A stretch of 64,000 nucleotides of DNA from Prolixibacteraceae bacterium (GTDB lineage: Bacteria; Bacteroidota; Bacteroidia; Bacteroidales; Prolixibacteraceae), in contig WTWZ01000003.1 of NCBI GenBank assembly GCA_009773765.1, positions 124,001 through 188,000 on the forward strand, written 5' to 3'. Position numbers and translations under genes: made by a program. Positions 9,756 through 17,907 of this stretch are shown in pieces. The notes beneath the pieces were generated by a model that saw only the letters and a program-made list of their open reading frames with translations, did no database searches and was not told where the DNA came from. Positions within the stretch are counted from its first letter, which is position 1, and every line of letters starts with the position of its first letter.

Positions 9756-10868
9756 ATGAGTTGCAACGGATGTTTATTTAATAATGCAGGAAACACTTTT
9801 ATTGACAGTTACAGTTGGTTAAATGATTTGCCGGATACTTCAGATAAATCGGATATTGTTGAGGTAAAGTTTAAGACAACACGAAGGGAATATTTCTCGA
9901 ACAGCGAACAAATTGAGATAAAAAGAGGCGATAAAATAGTTGTGGCTACCTCGCCCGGTCACGATATCGGGGAGGTTACCCTCACCGGATATCTTGCCGA
10001 AAAGCAGTTTCTCAGGAAGGTTAAAAATCCGTTGGGGTATAAATTAAACACAGTTTATCGCAAAGCATCAGCCAACGATCTAAAAATTTTACAGGAAGCC
10101 CGCGGCCGCGAAAAACCCACCATGATAAGGGCAAGGCAAATTGTGAACGAATTGGGGCCCGACATGAAAATTGGCGATGTTGAATTCAGGGGCGATAACC
10201 GGAAAGCCATCTTTTACTATCTTGCTGAAGGACGGGTTGATTTCAGAGAACTGATAAAACACTACGCCCGCGAGTTTGGTATTCAGGTTGAAATGAAACA
10301 GATTGGCTCCCGCCAGGAAGCTGGAATTGTTGGTGGAATTGGATCTTGTGGCCGCGAGCTGTGTTGTTCGAGCTGGCTCACCAATTTTAAAACCATACCG
10401 TCAGGGGCGGCATTAAAACAGGGACTTTCGCCGGCTGCACTAAAAATGTCGGGGGCCTGCGGCAAACTTAAATGTTGTTTGTTGTATGAACTCGATACAT
10501 ATATTGAAGCTCAAAGCGACTTCCCGCAGGAGTTGCTCAACCTTGAGCTGGCCAAAGGCATTGCAAAACCATTTAAAACCGATTACCTGAAAAAAGAAAT
10601 CTGGTACATCCTCGAAGGAAACACGGGTACAATCTTTAGTTTAACGGTACTGCAGGTGAAAGATTTTATTCAGAAAAATAAAAGGGGAATCAGGCCCGAA
10701 CTAAATTCGGTTGCCGAAAACGGGAAGGAGGAAAACAAAATGGAGGTGAAACTGGATGGAAACATCGACAGGTTCGATAAAAACAAAAAGAACATAAACA
10801 AAAAAAGAAGGTTGAAATTTAAACCCAAACCCGCAGGTTCGGTAAAATTCGAGGTGAATAAAAACTGA
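9756..10868 (+). CDS. ricT: PSP1-domain iron-sulfur protein, RicT (YaaT) family
   Basis: The 370-residue protein carries a PSP1 domain from about residue 35 to 215. It shows the two cysteine clusters expected of RicT: CGRELCC (Cys198, 203, 204) and CGKLKCC (Cys235, 240, 241), which in Bacillus help bind iron-sulfur clusters within a RicA/F/T complex affecting RNA maturation. A lysine-rich low-complexity tail (KNKKNINKKRRLKFKPKP) follows residue 340 and may contact RNA. The start at ATG AGT TGC is preferred because an ATG five bases upstream opens a frame closed after two codons. RicA and RicF partners are not visible here. Confidence 0.85.
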   Translation: MSCNGCLFNNAGNTFIDSYSWLNDLPDTSDKSDIVEVKFKTTRREYFSNSEQIEIKRGDKIVVATSPGHDIGEVTLTGYLAEKQFLRKVKNPLGYKLNTVYRKASANDLKILQEARGREKPTMIRARQIVNELGPDMKIGDVEFRGDNRKAIFYYLAEGRVDFRELIKHYAREFGIQVEMKQIGSRQEAGIVGGIGSCGRELCCSSWLTNFKTIPSGAALKQGLSPAALKMSGACGKLKCCLLYELDTYIEAQSDFPQELLNLELAKGIAKPFKTDYLKKEIWYILEGNTGTIFSLTVLQVKDFIQKNKRGIRPELNSVAENGKEENKMEVKLDGNIDRFDKNKKNINKKRRLKFKPKPAGSVKFEVNKN

Positions 10869-10877
10869 AAATGTTTT

Positions 10878-11516
10878 TTACTTTTTTCTGATTATGGTCA
10901 TCCCGTCGCGCAGAGGCAGGATGACCTTTTCCACACGACCATCGTTTCTTACCATATCGTTAAAGCAGATAATTCCCTGGGACTGGAAATCATCTTCGGC
11001 AGGATTTTCCAGTACTTTGCCGCTCCACAACGTATTGTCGGCAATAATGTAACCACCGCTGTTTACCTTTTCGAAAACAGCATTATAATAGGCTGGGTAC
11101 TCAGGTTTGTGTGCATCAATAAAAACCAGGTCGAAAGTTTCTGTTAAAATAGGTATTATCTCCAGCGCCGGGCCAATACGTTGTTCAATTTTATGTTGAA
11201 TTCCTGCTTTTCCAAAATATTTTTTTGCAAAACCTTCAAGCTCATCATCAATTTCGATGGTAATTAGTTTTCCTCCTTTCTGAAGGCCTTTAGCAAGGCA
11301 AATTGCTGAATAACCGGTAAAAGTTCCAAGCTCAAGAATTGTTTTTGGCCGAATCATTTTAGAAAGCATGGAAAGCACCTGACCCTGCAAATGGCCTGAA
11401 ATCATCCGGGCCCCCAATACTTTCAGGTGAGTTTCCCGATTGAGTTCCTTCAATACCTCATCCTCCGGTTCAATGTGATTTAGAATGTATTTATCGATTT
11501 CCTTTAACCGGTACAT
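10878..11516 (-). CDS. Class I SAM-dependent O-methyltransferase
   Basis: The 212-residue protein fits the caffeoyl-CoA/catechol O-methyltransferase family. The SAM-binding loop is LELGTFTGYSAICLAKGL around residues 60-80, followed by acidic loop ITIEIDDE, and the metal/substrate motif LVFIDAHKPEY near 130-145. The N-terminal helix pair (IDKYILNHIEPEDEVLKEL) is typical of this family. The substrate is unknown. It is separated by only 10 bases from the upstream M16 peptidase gene, which suggests cotranscription, and converges on ricT. Confidence 0.88.
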   Translation of the reverse strand: MYRLKEIDKYILNHIEPEDEVLKELNRETHLKVLGARMISGHLQGQVLSMLSKMIRPKTILELGTFTGYSAICLAKGLQKGGKLITIEIDDELEGFAKKYFGKAGIQHKIEQRIGPALEIIPILTETFDLVFIDAHKPEYPAYYNAVFEKVNSGGYIIADNTLWSGKVLENPAEDDFQSQGIICFNDMVRNDGRVEKVILPLRDGMTIIRKK

Positions 11517-11526
11517 ACTTTGAAGT

Positions 11527-12756
11527 TTAGTGATAAACCAGAATACTCATTTTCGATTCGCCGAGAATTTCATTGGCTACTTCAAGTAAATTATCTGAAG
11601 TAATTGCCCCAATTTTTCTGAAAACTTCATTGAGTGGGTCCACACGGTTATACAAAAGATAACTTTTACCGATGGCCAGCATCAAATCATCGTGACTTTC
11701 AGTGGAAACTGCAATCTGGCCCAGCAACTGTTTTTTTGCCTTGCTCAGTTGAACATCGCCTAATTTACTGTCGCGCAACATTTTAAACTCTTTTTTAACC
11801 AACGTAAGCGCCTTTTCGTAGTTTTCCTTGTCGGTACCAAAATACACATTAAACAATCCTGTGTCGGTGTAAGCGGCGTAACCCGATTCGATGTTGTAAG
11901 CCAACCCTTTTCGTTCGCGCAGTGCAAGGTTGAGGCGCGAATTCATTGCCGGCCCCCCAATAATATTATTAAGCAAAACCAATACAATCCGGCTGGGATG
12001 TTTTACATCGTAAGCAATATTGCCCAAAACACAATGGGTTTGAAATGTGCCTTTTACTTCGGTCCTTGTTCCGGGCACATAATTTTCGAATGGTTTCCTG
12101 CCGTTGGTGCGGAGTTTTGTTTCAGCGCTGCCAAAATATTTTTCTATATATTTAACCAGTTTTTCAAACTTCATATTACCCACCGAGCTCACCACCATTT
12201 GGTCGGTATGATAGTTTTTTTCAATAAAGCCCAGAATTGAATTCCGATTAAATTTGCTAATGTTTTCGCTGGTTCCCAATATGTTACGTGCAATGGGGTG
12301 GCCATCGAAAACCAGTTCTTCAAACTCATCAAAAATCAAATCCGAAGGCGAATCCTTGTACGAGTTTATCTCTTCGGCAATCACCTCTTTTTCGCGGTTG
12401 ATTTCTTTTTGCGGATAAACGCTGTTAAACAAAATATCACTTAACAATTCGGCTGCCCGTTCATAATCCTGGCTTAAAAATGTGGAATAAAGCGTAGTTT
12501 CTTCTTTTGTGGTGTAAGCGTTAAGTTCGCCGCCAACATCTTCAATACGGCTTAAAACATGGTAAGCCCTACGTTTTTTTGTGCCTTTAAAAACCGAATG
12601 TTCGATAAAATGGGCCAACCCGTGTTCTTCCTGTGCCTCGTCGCGCGACCCGGTGTTGATTAAAACACCCAGATGGCCCACAGCAGAATCGGTTTGCTGG
12701 TGGATCAACCTGATCCCATTTTTAAGTGTATGTGTCAGAAAATCAGAACCAACCAT
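11527..12756 (-). CDS. M16-family zinc metallopeptidase (processing-peptidase/pitrilysin type)
   Basis: Read from the internal ATG at 12756, the protein is 409 residues. It has the inverted zinc motif HFIEH (His49, Glu52, His53) and a downstream acidic ligand in EKEVIAEE near 128. The C-terminal half is the inactive M16 domain with the conserved GLAYNIESGY region. A longer frame opens at 12804, but a TACTTTTG promoter element lies between the two starts (12776-12783), so the shorter start is favoured. The longer start would add a hydrophobic segment that could be misread as a signal peptide. The protein probably degrades or processes peptides in the cytoplasm. Confidence 0.9.
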   Translation of the reverse strand: MVGSDFLTHTLKNGIRLIHQQTDSAVGHLGVLINTGSRDEAQEEHGLAHFIEHSVFKGTKKRRAYHVLSRIEDVGGELNAYTTKEETTLYSTFLSQDYERAAELLSDILFNSVYPQKEINREKEVIAEEINSYKDSPSDLIFDEFEELVFDGHPIARNILGTSENISKFNRNSILGFIEKNYHTDQMVVSSVGNMKFEKLVKYIEKYFGSAETKLRTNGRKPFENYVPGTRTEVKGTFQTHCVLGNIAYDVKHPSRIVLVLLNNIIGGPAMNSRLNLALRERKGLAYNIESGYAAYTDTGLFNVYFGTDKENYEKALTLVKKEFKMLRDSKLGDVQLSKAKKQLLGQIAVSTESHDDLMLAIGKSYLLYNRVDPLNEVFRKIGAITSDNLLEVANEILGESKMSILVYH

Positions 12757-12775
12757 TGATAAAATTATAAGCGTG

Positions 12776-12783
12776 CAAAAGTA
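12776..12783 (-). promoter_or_regulatory. TAnnTTTG promoter element for the M16 peptidase gene
   Basis: Minus-strand TACTTTTG sits 19 bases before the ATG at 12756. It is identical to elements before tRNA-Phe, gpmI, the DUF177 gene and the DUF187 pseudogene, and it decides the start choice for the peptidase. Confidence 0.65.
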
Positions 12784-12861
12784 TAAAAGAAATGCAATTC
12801 TCAATCTTATTTGGAATAATTGATTTTTTTCGGGGCAAAACCGGCAGGGATTAAATTTTTT

Positions 12862-12891
12862 TTTGTGAATTTGAAAAAATGTTTACTTTTG
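12862..12891 (+). promoter_or_regulatory. Promoter of tRNA-Phe
   Basis: TTTG, an 18-base spacer and TACTTTTG end 16 bases before the tRNA-Phe gene, matching the Bacteroidota promoter pattern. Confidence 0.75.
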
Positions 12892-12907
12892 TCACACCAA
12901 AAAAAGG

Positions 12908-12980
<73 letters not shown>

Positions 12981-13061
12981 CAAAAAGCGGGGGGGTATAA
13001 CAGGCCTTTCCGCTTTTCTTTTGGTGGAGAGGGGTTTGGCGCAGTGGTGGTTGGTTCAAAA

Positions 13062-13112
13062 TCCAGTACAAAAGCAGTTTTATAGGGTAAATCAGTACAA
13101 ATTCAGTACAAA
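13062..13112 (+). repeat. Three direct repeats CAGTACAAA upstream of the integrase remnant
   Basis: The nonamer CAGTACAAA occurs three times just ahead of the truncated integrase frame (about 13064, 13093 and 13104). Short direct repeats of this kind upstream of integrase genes could be arm-type binding sites; that role is inference. Confidence 0.45.
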
Positions 13113-13118
13113 AAATCA

Positions 13119-13319
13119 ATGGCGGGCGCGAGGCTAATATTATTTGAAAACCGACTAAAAAAGGATGGTACAACGGTTGTTTATGCCCAGGTTCATATTG
13201 ACAATGAATCAATTAGGATAAATACAGGCGTTTGTGTAGCTCCGGATCGGTTTGATAAAATAAAAGGACGGGCAAAAGGTACAGGTAAACAGGATTGTGT
13301 GTTCAAATTGTATATTTAA
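13119..13319 (+). pseudogene. Truncated tyrosine integrase (arm-binding domain only)
   Basis: The 66 codons start MAGARLILFENRLKKDGTTV and include INTGVCVAPDRFDKIKGRAKGTGKQ. This closely fits the N-terminal arm-DNA-binding domain of Bacteroidota phage-type integrases, normally about 400 residues. The frame ends soon after the GTGKQ motif, so the core-binding and catalytic domains (Arg, His, Tyr nucleophile) are missing. It lies about 140 bases downstream of tRNA-Phe in the same orientation, consistent with a tRNA-targeted element that was later deleted. No second copy of the tRNA 3' end is visible in the following few hundred bases. Confidence 0.8.
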
Positions 13320-13379
13320 CGGGTTCTTTGACAACCAACTGAATGGTTCAAAATGCATTTATCCGTTGTGAAAATATTT

Positions 13380-13404
13380 AAAGCGGCCTTTGCAGGTCGC
13401 TTTT
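13380..13404. terminator. Hairpin terminator between the integrase remnant and the glycosidase gene
   Basis: The stem AAAGCGGCC / GGTCGCTTT (one G-T pair) with loop TTTGCA is followed by T residues on the plus strand and lies between convergent reading frames. Confidence 0.5.
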
Positions 13405-13453
13405 GATTTTAATGCTAAAAATATTAAATTATTTTGTTAAAAAGCTGATTTCT

Positions 13454-15199
13454 TTAAAGAATCATCAATTTCTCCAACTTCTTAAAACCAGGCATTTGCA
13501 AACAAATATAATAAATTCCCGGGTCAACATTCTCTCCAAACGAAAATTGTTGACGGCCCGATTTCAAATAACAATCGGCAATTAATTCAACCAGTTTGCC
13601 ATCGGACGAAAACAGTGAAAGATTGATTTTCTGAAATGTTGGGTTCAGAAATGAAATTTCGGCAGAAGAGTTTGCAGGATTAGGATAAACCTTGAAATCG
13701 GTTTCATTTCTTGGATTTGAATTTATTGCAGTTTTAAGTTCCGAAATCACCAAAAGCTGTGGTGTTTCAGTAAGGGTCAAATCAACGAATGAGCCGGTCA
13801 GGTTAAGTTCGGTTTTTTCTCCATCCAAATCTTTGTCTTTAAGTTGAACGGTATGCGCATATTTTGGCTGGTAGCCCATGTCGAACTTGTAATTCAGGGT
13901 TGCGCCTGAATCGGTTTTTGAGTTTTTAACCCGTGTCCAGAGTGCGTAAATTTTTTCGTGGGAATTGTTTGTAAATTCAAAACAAAAAACTTCGTTGCTG
14001 CCAGCCGGTGCGCGGTATGAAACAACGCGGTTAAAAACCGCGTCACCCAGGGAGGATTGCAGGGTGGCCAAATAGTAAAACGAGGTTTTTTTTGCAAGAC
14101 CGGAAGATTGGTCGGTGATGATTCCCGACGAACTGTATTGCAGTATGTTGTCGCTGTCAGGGTCTTTATCCATAAACAAAAAGGCTTTCTCAAACCCCAT
14201 TTTCAGCGCCACAAAATAGGAACGGATGATATAATTGGCCTGCTGTTGTGCAGGTGCATAAATATAAGAATGGTTACTGCCATTCAGAAAAGTGTCCCAG
14301 CCAAACTCGGTGAGCCAAACCGGAATTTCGGGCAGTGTTTTTTTACACCAGTCCATAAACCCGCCCATGGTTTTTTCAAAACCGTAACTTTCGTTTTCGG
14401 GCGAATAGCCGACTTTATGGTCGGTGCAATAGGCATGAATGTTAATCACATCGAAGGGGACGCGGCCATTGGAGGCAGCCAGGATTTTCTGAATGTAAAC
14501 CGGGGTTGTTGTTGCCAAACCTGCCAAAACATGCATTGCTGTTGAATCTACTGATTTGATGCCAAGCAAAGGATATTCATCTGAAGTTTCAACACCAAAT
14601 CCGTCGTGTACCGCGTTACAGTAAACGGCGTATTTTTCAGCAGGCCACAGTGGTGTTTCCCACCAGTAGTCGGGTTCGTTGTCGTCTTCGAAGTATTTAA
14701 TGTAGTTCAGTCCTGTTACTTTATCGGCGGTTTCCAGCTTTGATTTGTCGATTTTTTGTGCGCCGTACCGCGCCACTAACTGACCCATAAACTCAAGTTT
14801 GTCGAGATAATCAGATGCTTTTGTGCCATCGCCTGTTGAATAGGCGCCCCGGTGCGTTCCTGCCCAGACGGGTTTATCTAAAACATCAATTAACACATTT
14901 ATTCCGAGCCGTTTGCACTCGTCCATAAATTTATTGTGGTCTGGCCAGGAGTAACCCTGCGGAACGGTGGTGAAATTGTCCCATTTGTAATAATTATCTG
15001 CCACTTCGTAATGTCCCCACGAGTGGTATTCGCGCATCCATTTGGCACATTTGGCAAGGTCGGCCAGGTATTTATGGTCGTAAGAAGCAATATTCGAGTT
15101 GATCCCGATGAAATCCGTCATTTTAATTTTTGGCTTTTCCCGGGCGTAACTGCAGAAAATTGAAAAAGTCATTAAAACTATGGCAAATACTGATTTCAT
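13454..15199 (-). CDS. Secreted glycoside hydrolase-like protein with type IX sorting tail
   Basis: The 581-residue precursor has a signal peptide (about residues 1-19, cut after SYA). Its (beta/alpha)8-like catalytic region carries an acid/base candidate in the motif NEPD (Asn174-Glu175) and a nucleophile candidate Glu298 in LTEFGWD. These fit clan A retaining glycosidases; the family number is not clear to me. A beta-sandwich-like stretch follows (about 400-490). The last 75 residues are a type IX secretion sorting domain: VYPNPANSSAEISF, LSLFSSDGKLV and a terminal LEKLMIL. The enzyme is therefore probably surface-attached or released. No polysaccharide-utilisation (SusC/D) genes adjoin it. 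Confidence 0.8.
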   Translation of the reverse strand: MKSVFAIVLMTFSIFCSYAREKPKIKMTDFIGINSNIASYDHKYLADLAKCAKWMREYHSWGHYEVADNYYKWDNFTTVPQGYSWPDHNKFMDECKRLGINVLIDVLDKPVWAGTHRGAYSTGDGTKASDYLDKLEFMGQLVARYGAQKIDKSKLETADKVTGLNYIKYFEDDNEPDYWWETPLWPAEKYAVYCNAVHDGFGVETSDEYPLLGIKSVDSTAMHVLAGLATTTPVYIQKILAASNGRVPFDVINIHAYCTDHKVGYSPENESYGFEKTMGGFMDWCKKTLPEIPVWLTEFGWDTFLNGSNHSYIYAPAQQQANYIIRSYFVALKMGFEKAFLFMDKDPDSDNILQYSSSGIITDQSSGLAKKTSFYYLATLQSSLGDAVFNRVVSYRAPAGSNEVFCFEFTNNSHEKIYALWTRVKNSKTDSGATLNYKFDMGYQPKYAHTVQLKDKDLDGEKTELNLTGSFVDLTLTETPQLLVISELKTAINSNPRNETDFKVYPNPANSSAEISFLNPTFQKINLSLFSSDGKLVELIADCYLKSGRQQFSFGENVDPGIYYICLQMPGFKKLEKLMIL

Positions 15200-15305
15200 T
15201 GATGTTCAATTTTTGTAAAAGGTAAAACTAACAGGATGGACGGATTCTGCCAACAAAAACGATTTGAATATTTTTACTTTCTTTGGATTTCAAAAAATTC
15301 TGCCA

Positions 15306-16256
15306 ATGAAAATAGTTGTACTTGACGGATATGTTTTAAACCCGGGCGATTTGAGCTGGGACGGAATTAAAGAGCTGGGAGATTGCACCATTTACGACCG
15401 CACGCCTGCTGAACTGACCGTGGAACGGGCAAATGGCGCCGAAGCGGTTTTTACCAACAAAGTGGTTTTGAACAGAGAGATAATTTCGCAACTGCCCGAT
15501 TTGGGATTTATTGGGGTACTTGCAACCGGGTACAATGTGGTTGATACAGAAGCTGCCCGAAATGCCGGAATTGTGGTTGCCAATATTCCGGCATACAGCA
15601 CGGCTTCGGTGGCGCAAATGGTTTTTGCACACATCCTGAATTTTACGCAGAATGTTGGCGTTCACGCCCAATCGGTTTCGGCTGGGGAGTGGGCTGCCAG
15701 CGCCGATTTCGCTTTTTGGAAAACCCCGCAAACTGAACTGGCCGGAAAAACATTGGGAATTATCGGGTTTGGCCAGATTGGCCGGGCAGTGGCAAAAATC
15801 GGGATAGCTTTTGGCATGAAAGTGATTTTTACCAACCGCAGCAAAAATGAAACTGACCCCGAAGTTGTTCAGGTTGATTTGGATACTTTACTAAAAGCGA
15901 GCGATGTTGTGAGCATCAATTGTCCGCTCACTGCTGAAAATACGGGCTTCATAAATAAGGGGGCGATTGAAAAAATGAAACCAACTGCCTTTCTGGTCAA
16001 TACAGGCCGAGGGCCGCTAATTAACGAGCAGGATTTGGCCAATGCACTAAACTCGGGCAGAATTGCCGGGGCCGGGCTCGATGTTTTATCTGTTGAACCT
16101 GCCAGGCCTGAAAATCCGCTGCCAAAGGCCAGAAACTGTTTCATTACCCCACATATTGCGTGGGCAACTTTCGACGCGCGGACCCGCTTAATGGGTATTG
16201 CAACTGAAAATCTGAAATCATTTGTTAATGGGAACCCGCTGAATGTTGTGAATTAA
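15306..16256 (+). CDS. D-2-hydroxyacid dehydrogenase (glycerate dehydrogenase-like)
   Basis: Starting at ATG 15306 (MKIVVLDGYVLNPGDLSWD), the product is 316 residues. The NAD-binding Rossmann motif is GIIGFGQIGRAVAKIG. The catalytic triad of the family is present: Arg in NTGRGPLINE, Glu in DVLSVEP and His in TPHIAW. The N-terminal match to bacterial glycerate dehydrogenases (VLDGY.LNPGDLSWD) suggests hydroxypyruvate or a similar 2-ketoacid as substrate. A frame beginning 14 codons upstream is open but encodes a non-conserved leader, so the shorter start is preferred. Confidence 0.9.
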   Translation: MKIVVLDGYVLNPGDLSWDGIKELGDCTIYDRTPAELTVERANGAEAVFTNKVVLNREIISQLPDLGFIGVLATGYNVVDTEAARNAGIVVANIPAYSTASVAQMVFAHILNFTQNVGVHAQSVSAGEWAASADFAFWKTPQTELAGKTLGIIGFGQIGRAVAKIGIAFGMKVIFTNRSKNETDPEVVQVDLDTLLKASDVVSINCPLTAENTGFINKGAIEKMKPTAFLVNTGRGPLINEQDLANALNSGRIAGAGLDVLSVEPARPENPLPKARNCFITPHIAWATFDARTRLMGIATENLKSFVNGNPLNVVN

Positions 16257-16261
16257 AGCAA

Positions 16262-16269
16262 TATATTTG
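16262..16269 (+). promoter_or_regulatory. Possible TATATTTG promoter element
   Basis: TATATTTG fits TAnnTTTG and lies 15 bases before a 34-codon frame at 16285. No clear upstream TTTG at the right distance was confirmed, so this is weak. Confidence 0.3.
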
Positions 16270-16284
16270 CTGAAAACCGACTTG

Positions 16285-16389
16285 ATGACAATTAAACACG
16301 AAATGGAAAATCATGCTTCAGCCGGAATAGTTTCCCGGGGAAGGAAACTGGCAAAAAAATTAAGAGAGCAAATTTGGGTTAAAAGTTGA
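16285..16389 (+). CDS. Possible small basic protein, 34 residues
   Basis: A short frame, MTIKHEMENHASAGIVSRGR through a Lys-rich end and terminal VKS, sits between the dehydrogenase and the convergent receiver gene, overlapping the latter's last 11 bases. A TAnnTTTG-like element precedes it. I recognise no family. It may be a real small protein or chance. Confidence 0.25.
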   Translation: MTIKHEMENHASAGIVSRGRKLAKKLREQIWVKS

Positions 16390-16867
16390 AAACTATGGTG
16401 ATGAAAATAATACCCGCAATAAGTAAAAGCAACAAAACAAAGAAGCCGAAAACACCAATGGTAAAACCTTTGTTCATTTTTTCTTTTTTGGATTCCAAAA
16501 TTACCTGCTCAATTGCTTTTACCAGCCTTGCAGGTGCTTTGTCGTTTTTAACCACATAATCAGCGGCCCCAAGTTTCATAATCGAAATGGCAACTTCAAC
16601 ATCATTTTGTCCGCTCAGAAAAATAAAATCAATTTTAGGGTGTGTCAATTTAACCTTTCGCATAATTTCCAGGCCACTCATTCCCTCTCCCGAATAATCA
16701 AGAATAATAATATCCGGGTTTAAATGAAGATGTTTTATGCTTTCCTCGCCGGTTTTAAAAACCTTAATTTTATCGTACTTCTTCGAATGTAAATACCCAA
16801 TTATCAGGTCTTTATAAATAATACTCTCTTCTATAATAAAGATTAAAGGATTTTTTGTATTTTGCAT
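16379..16867 (-). CDS. Response-regulator receiver domain with C-terminal membrane anchor
   Basis: Residues 1-125 form a CheY-like receiver. Phospho-acceptor Asp57 (ILDYSG), the switch Ser85 (FLSGQND) and Lys107 (VVKND) are present, and acidic residues 13-14 complete the pocket. No DNA-binding or enzymatic output domain follows. Instead residues about 135-160 form one strongly hydrophobic helix (FFVLLLLLIAGIIFITIVF), preceded by the basic stretch ESKKEKMNKG. The protein therefore looks like a phosphorylatable receiver tethered to the inner membrane. Its kinase is unknown; a histidine kinase gene lies 3 kb away on the other strand but is not an obvious partner. Confidence 0.8.
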   Translation of the reverse strand: MQNTKNPLIFIIEESIIYKDLIIGYLHSKKYDKIKVFKTGEESIKHLHLNPDIIILDYSGEGMSGLEIMRKVKLTHPKIDFIFLSGQNDVEVAISIMKLGAADYVVKNDKAPARLVKAIEQVILESKKEKMNKGFTIGVFGFFVLLLLLIAGIIFITIVFNF

Positions 16868-17088
16868 AACATCACATTTTTGACTATATCAAACTTGTTG
16901 ATAAATTAACAAAATATTTTTCAGAATTCAAATTCAAATTTATTCAAAAATTACGGCCTTTTAGCAGTAATTCAAACCTTAAATAATTTGAAATTATTGT
17001 ATTAAGAAAATTAAATATATTGAAATTGGCACTAAGTGAATATTTATTCAACTAAGTTTGTTTCTGAAAATTAATACTTTAAAACCAC

Positions 17089-17859
17089 ATGTTACTTGCA
17101 ATAGACATTGGGAACACCAACATCGTATTTGGGGTGAACAATAACGGAGAATGGCTGAACCATTGGAGGGTTCAAACCGATCTGTTAAAAATGGCTGATG
17201 AATACCGGGTTATTTTCAGTTCGCTGCTGAGCGATGGGAAAATTTACATCGCCGATTTGAACCAGATTATTATTAGCAGTGTAGTTCCATCGCTGGTCCA
17301 TCCGTTTACCGAAATGCTTGCCAAACTATTGCCGGATGTTGGCATAATTTCCGTCGGGCCCGATATTTACCACAAACTGCCGGTAAAGGTTTTAAACCCA
17401 TATCAAATTGGGTCAGACCTTGTTTCCAACGCGGTTGCGGCGTTTAAAAAATTCGGAAAACTAACCACAATTATCGACTTTGGTACAGCGCTGACATTTA
17501 CAACCATTGGAAAAGATGCTGAAATCAGGGGGGTTGCAATCGCCCCGGGCCTTCAAACTGCGGTTAATGCGCTGGCAGGTAAAACTGCGCAATTGCCTCA
17601 AATTCATTTAACCCCGCCTCCTTCTGTTTTGGGAGAAAATACAATACACGCTATTCAATCGGGTGTTATTTTCGGGTTCAGCGGACTTGTTGATTCAATA
17701 ATTGAAAGAACTCAAAACGAACTGGAAGAGAAACTTACAGTAGTTGCAACCGGCGGTTTAAGTTCAATTATTGCGCCTTTAACTAAAAGTGTTAAAATTA
17801 TTGAACCAATGCTTACCCTGGATGGTTTATACATGATTAACTCGGAAGTAACGAAATAA
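17089..17859 (+). CDS. coaX: Type III pantothenate kinase
   Basis: The 256-residue protein is an ASKHA-fold kinase that phosphorylates pantothenate, the first step from vitamin B5 to CoA. Motifs are the N-terminal phosphate loop LAIDIGNTNIVFG, the central DFGTALTFT with its catalytic Asp, and the GLxxSI.ERT region near 205-215, followed by ATGGLSS. Its length matches the usual 240-260. Genes panC and panD for pantothenate synthesis lie about 17 kb away in this window. dxs follows after 48 bases. Confidence 0.96.
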   Translation: MLLAIDIGNTNIVFGVNNNGEWLNHWRVQTDLLKMADEYRVIFSSLLSDGKIYIADLNQIIISSVVPSLVHPFTEMLAKLLPDVGIISVGPDIYHKLPVKVLNPYQIGSDLVSNAVAAFKKFGKLTTIIDFGTALTFTTIGKDAEIRGVAIAPGLQTAVNALAGKTAQLPQIHLTPPPSVLGENTIHAIQSGVIFGFSGLVDSIIERTQNELEEKLTVVATGGLSSIIAPLTKSVKIIEPMLTLDGLYMINSEVTK

Positions 17860-17879
17860 ACACTTTTAAAGATTTGTTT

Positions 17880-17887
17880 TAACTTTG
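17880..17887 (+). promoter_or_regulatory. TAACTTTG promoter element before dxs
   Basis: TAACTTTG matches TAnnTTTG and ends 20 bases before the dxs ATG, within the 48-base gap after coaX. dxs may therefore have its own promoter. Confidence 0.5.
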
Positions 17888-17907
17888 AAAAATATTTTTT
17901 CGCAGAA

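Noticed and set aside
12757-12804. Longer start of the M16 peptidase, giving an apparent signal peptide
   Set aside because: The promoter element TACTTTTG lies inside this stretch, so it is unlikely to be transcribed as coding sequence.
14057-14545. 162-codon plus-strand frame opposite the secreted glycosidase
   Set aside because: It is antisense to a well-supported gene and resembles no family.
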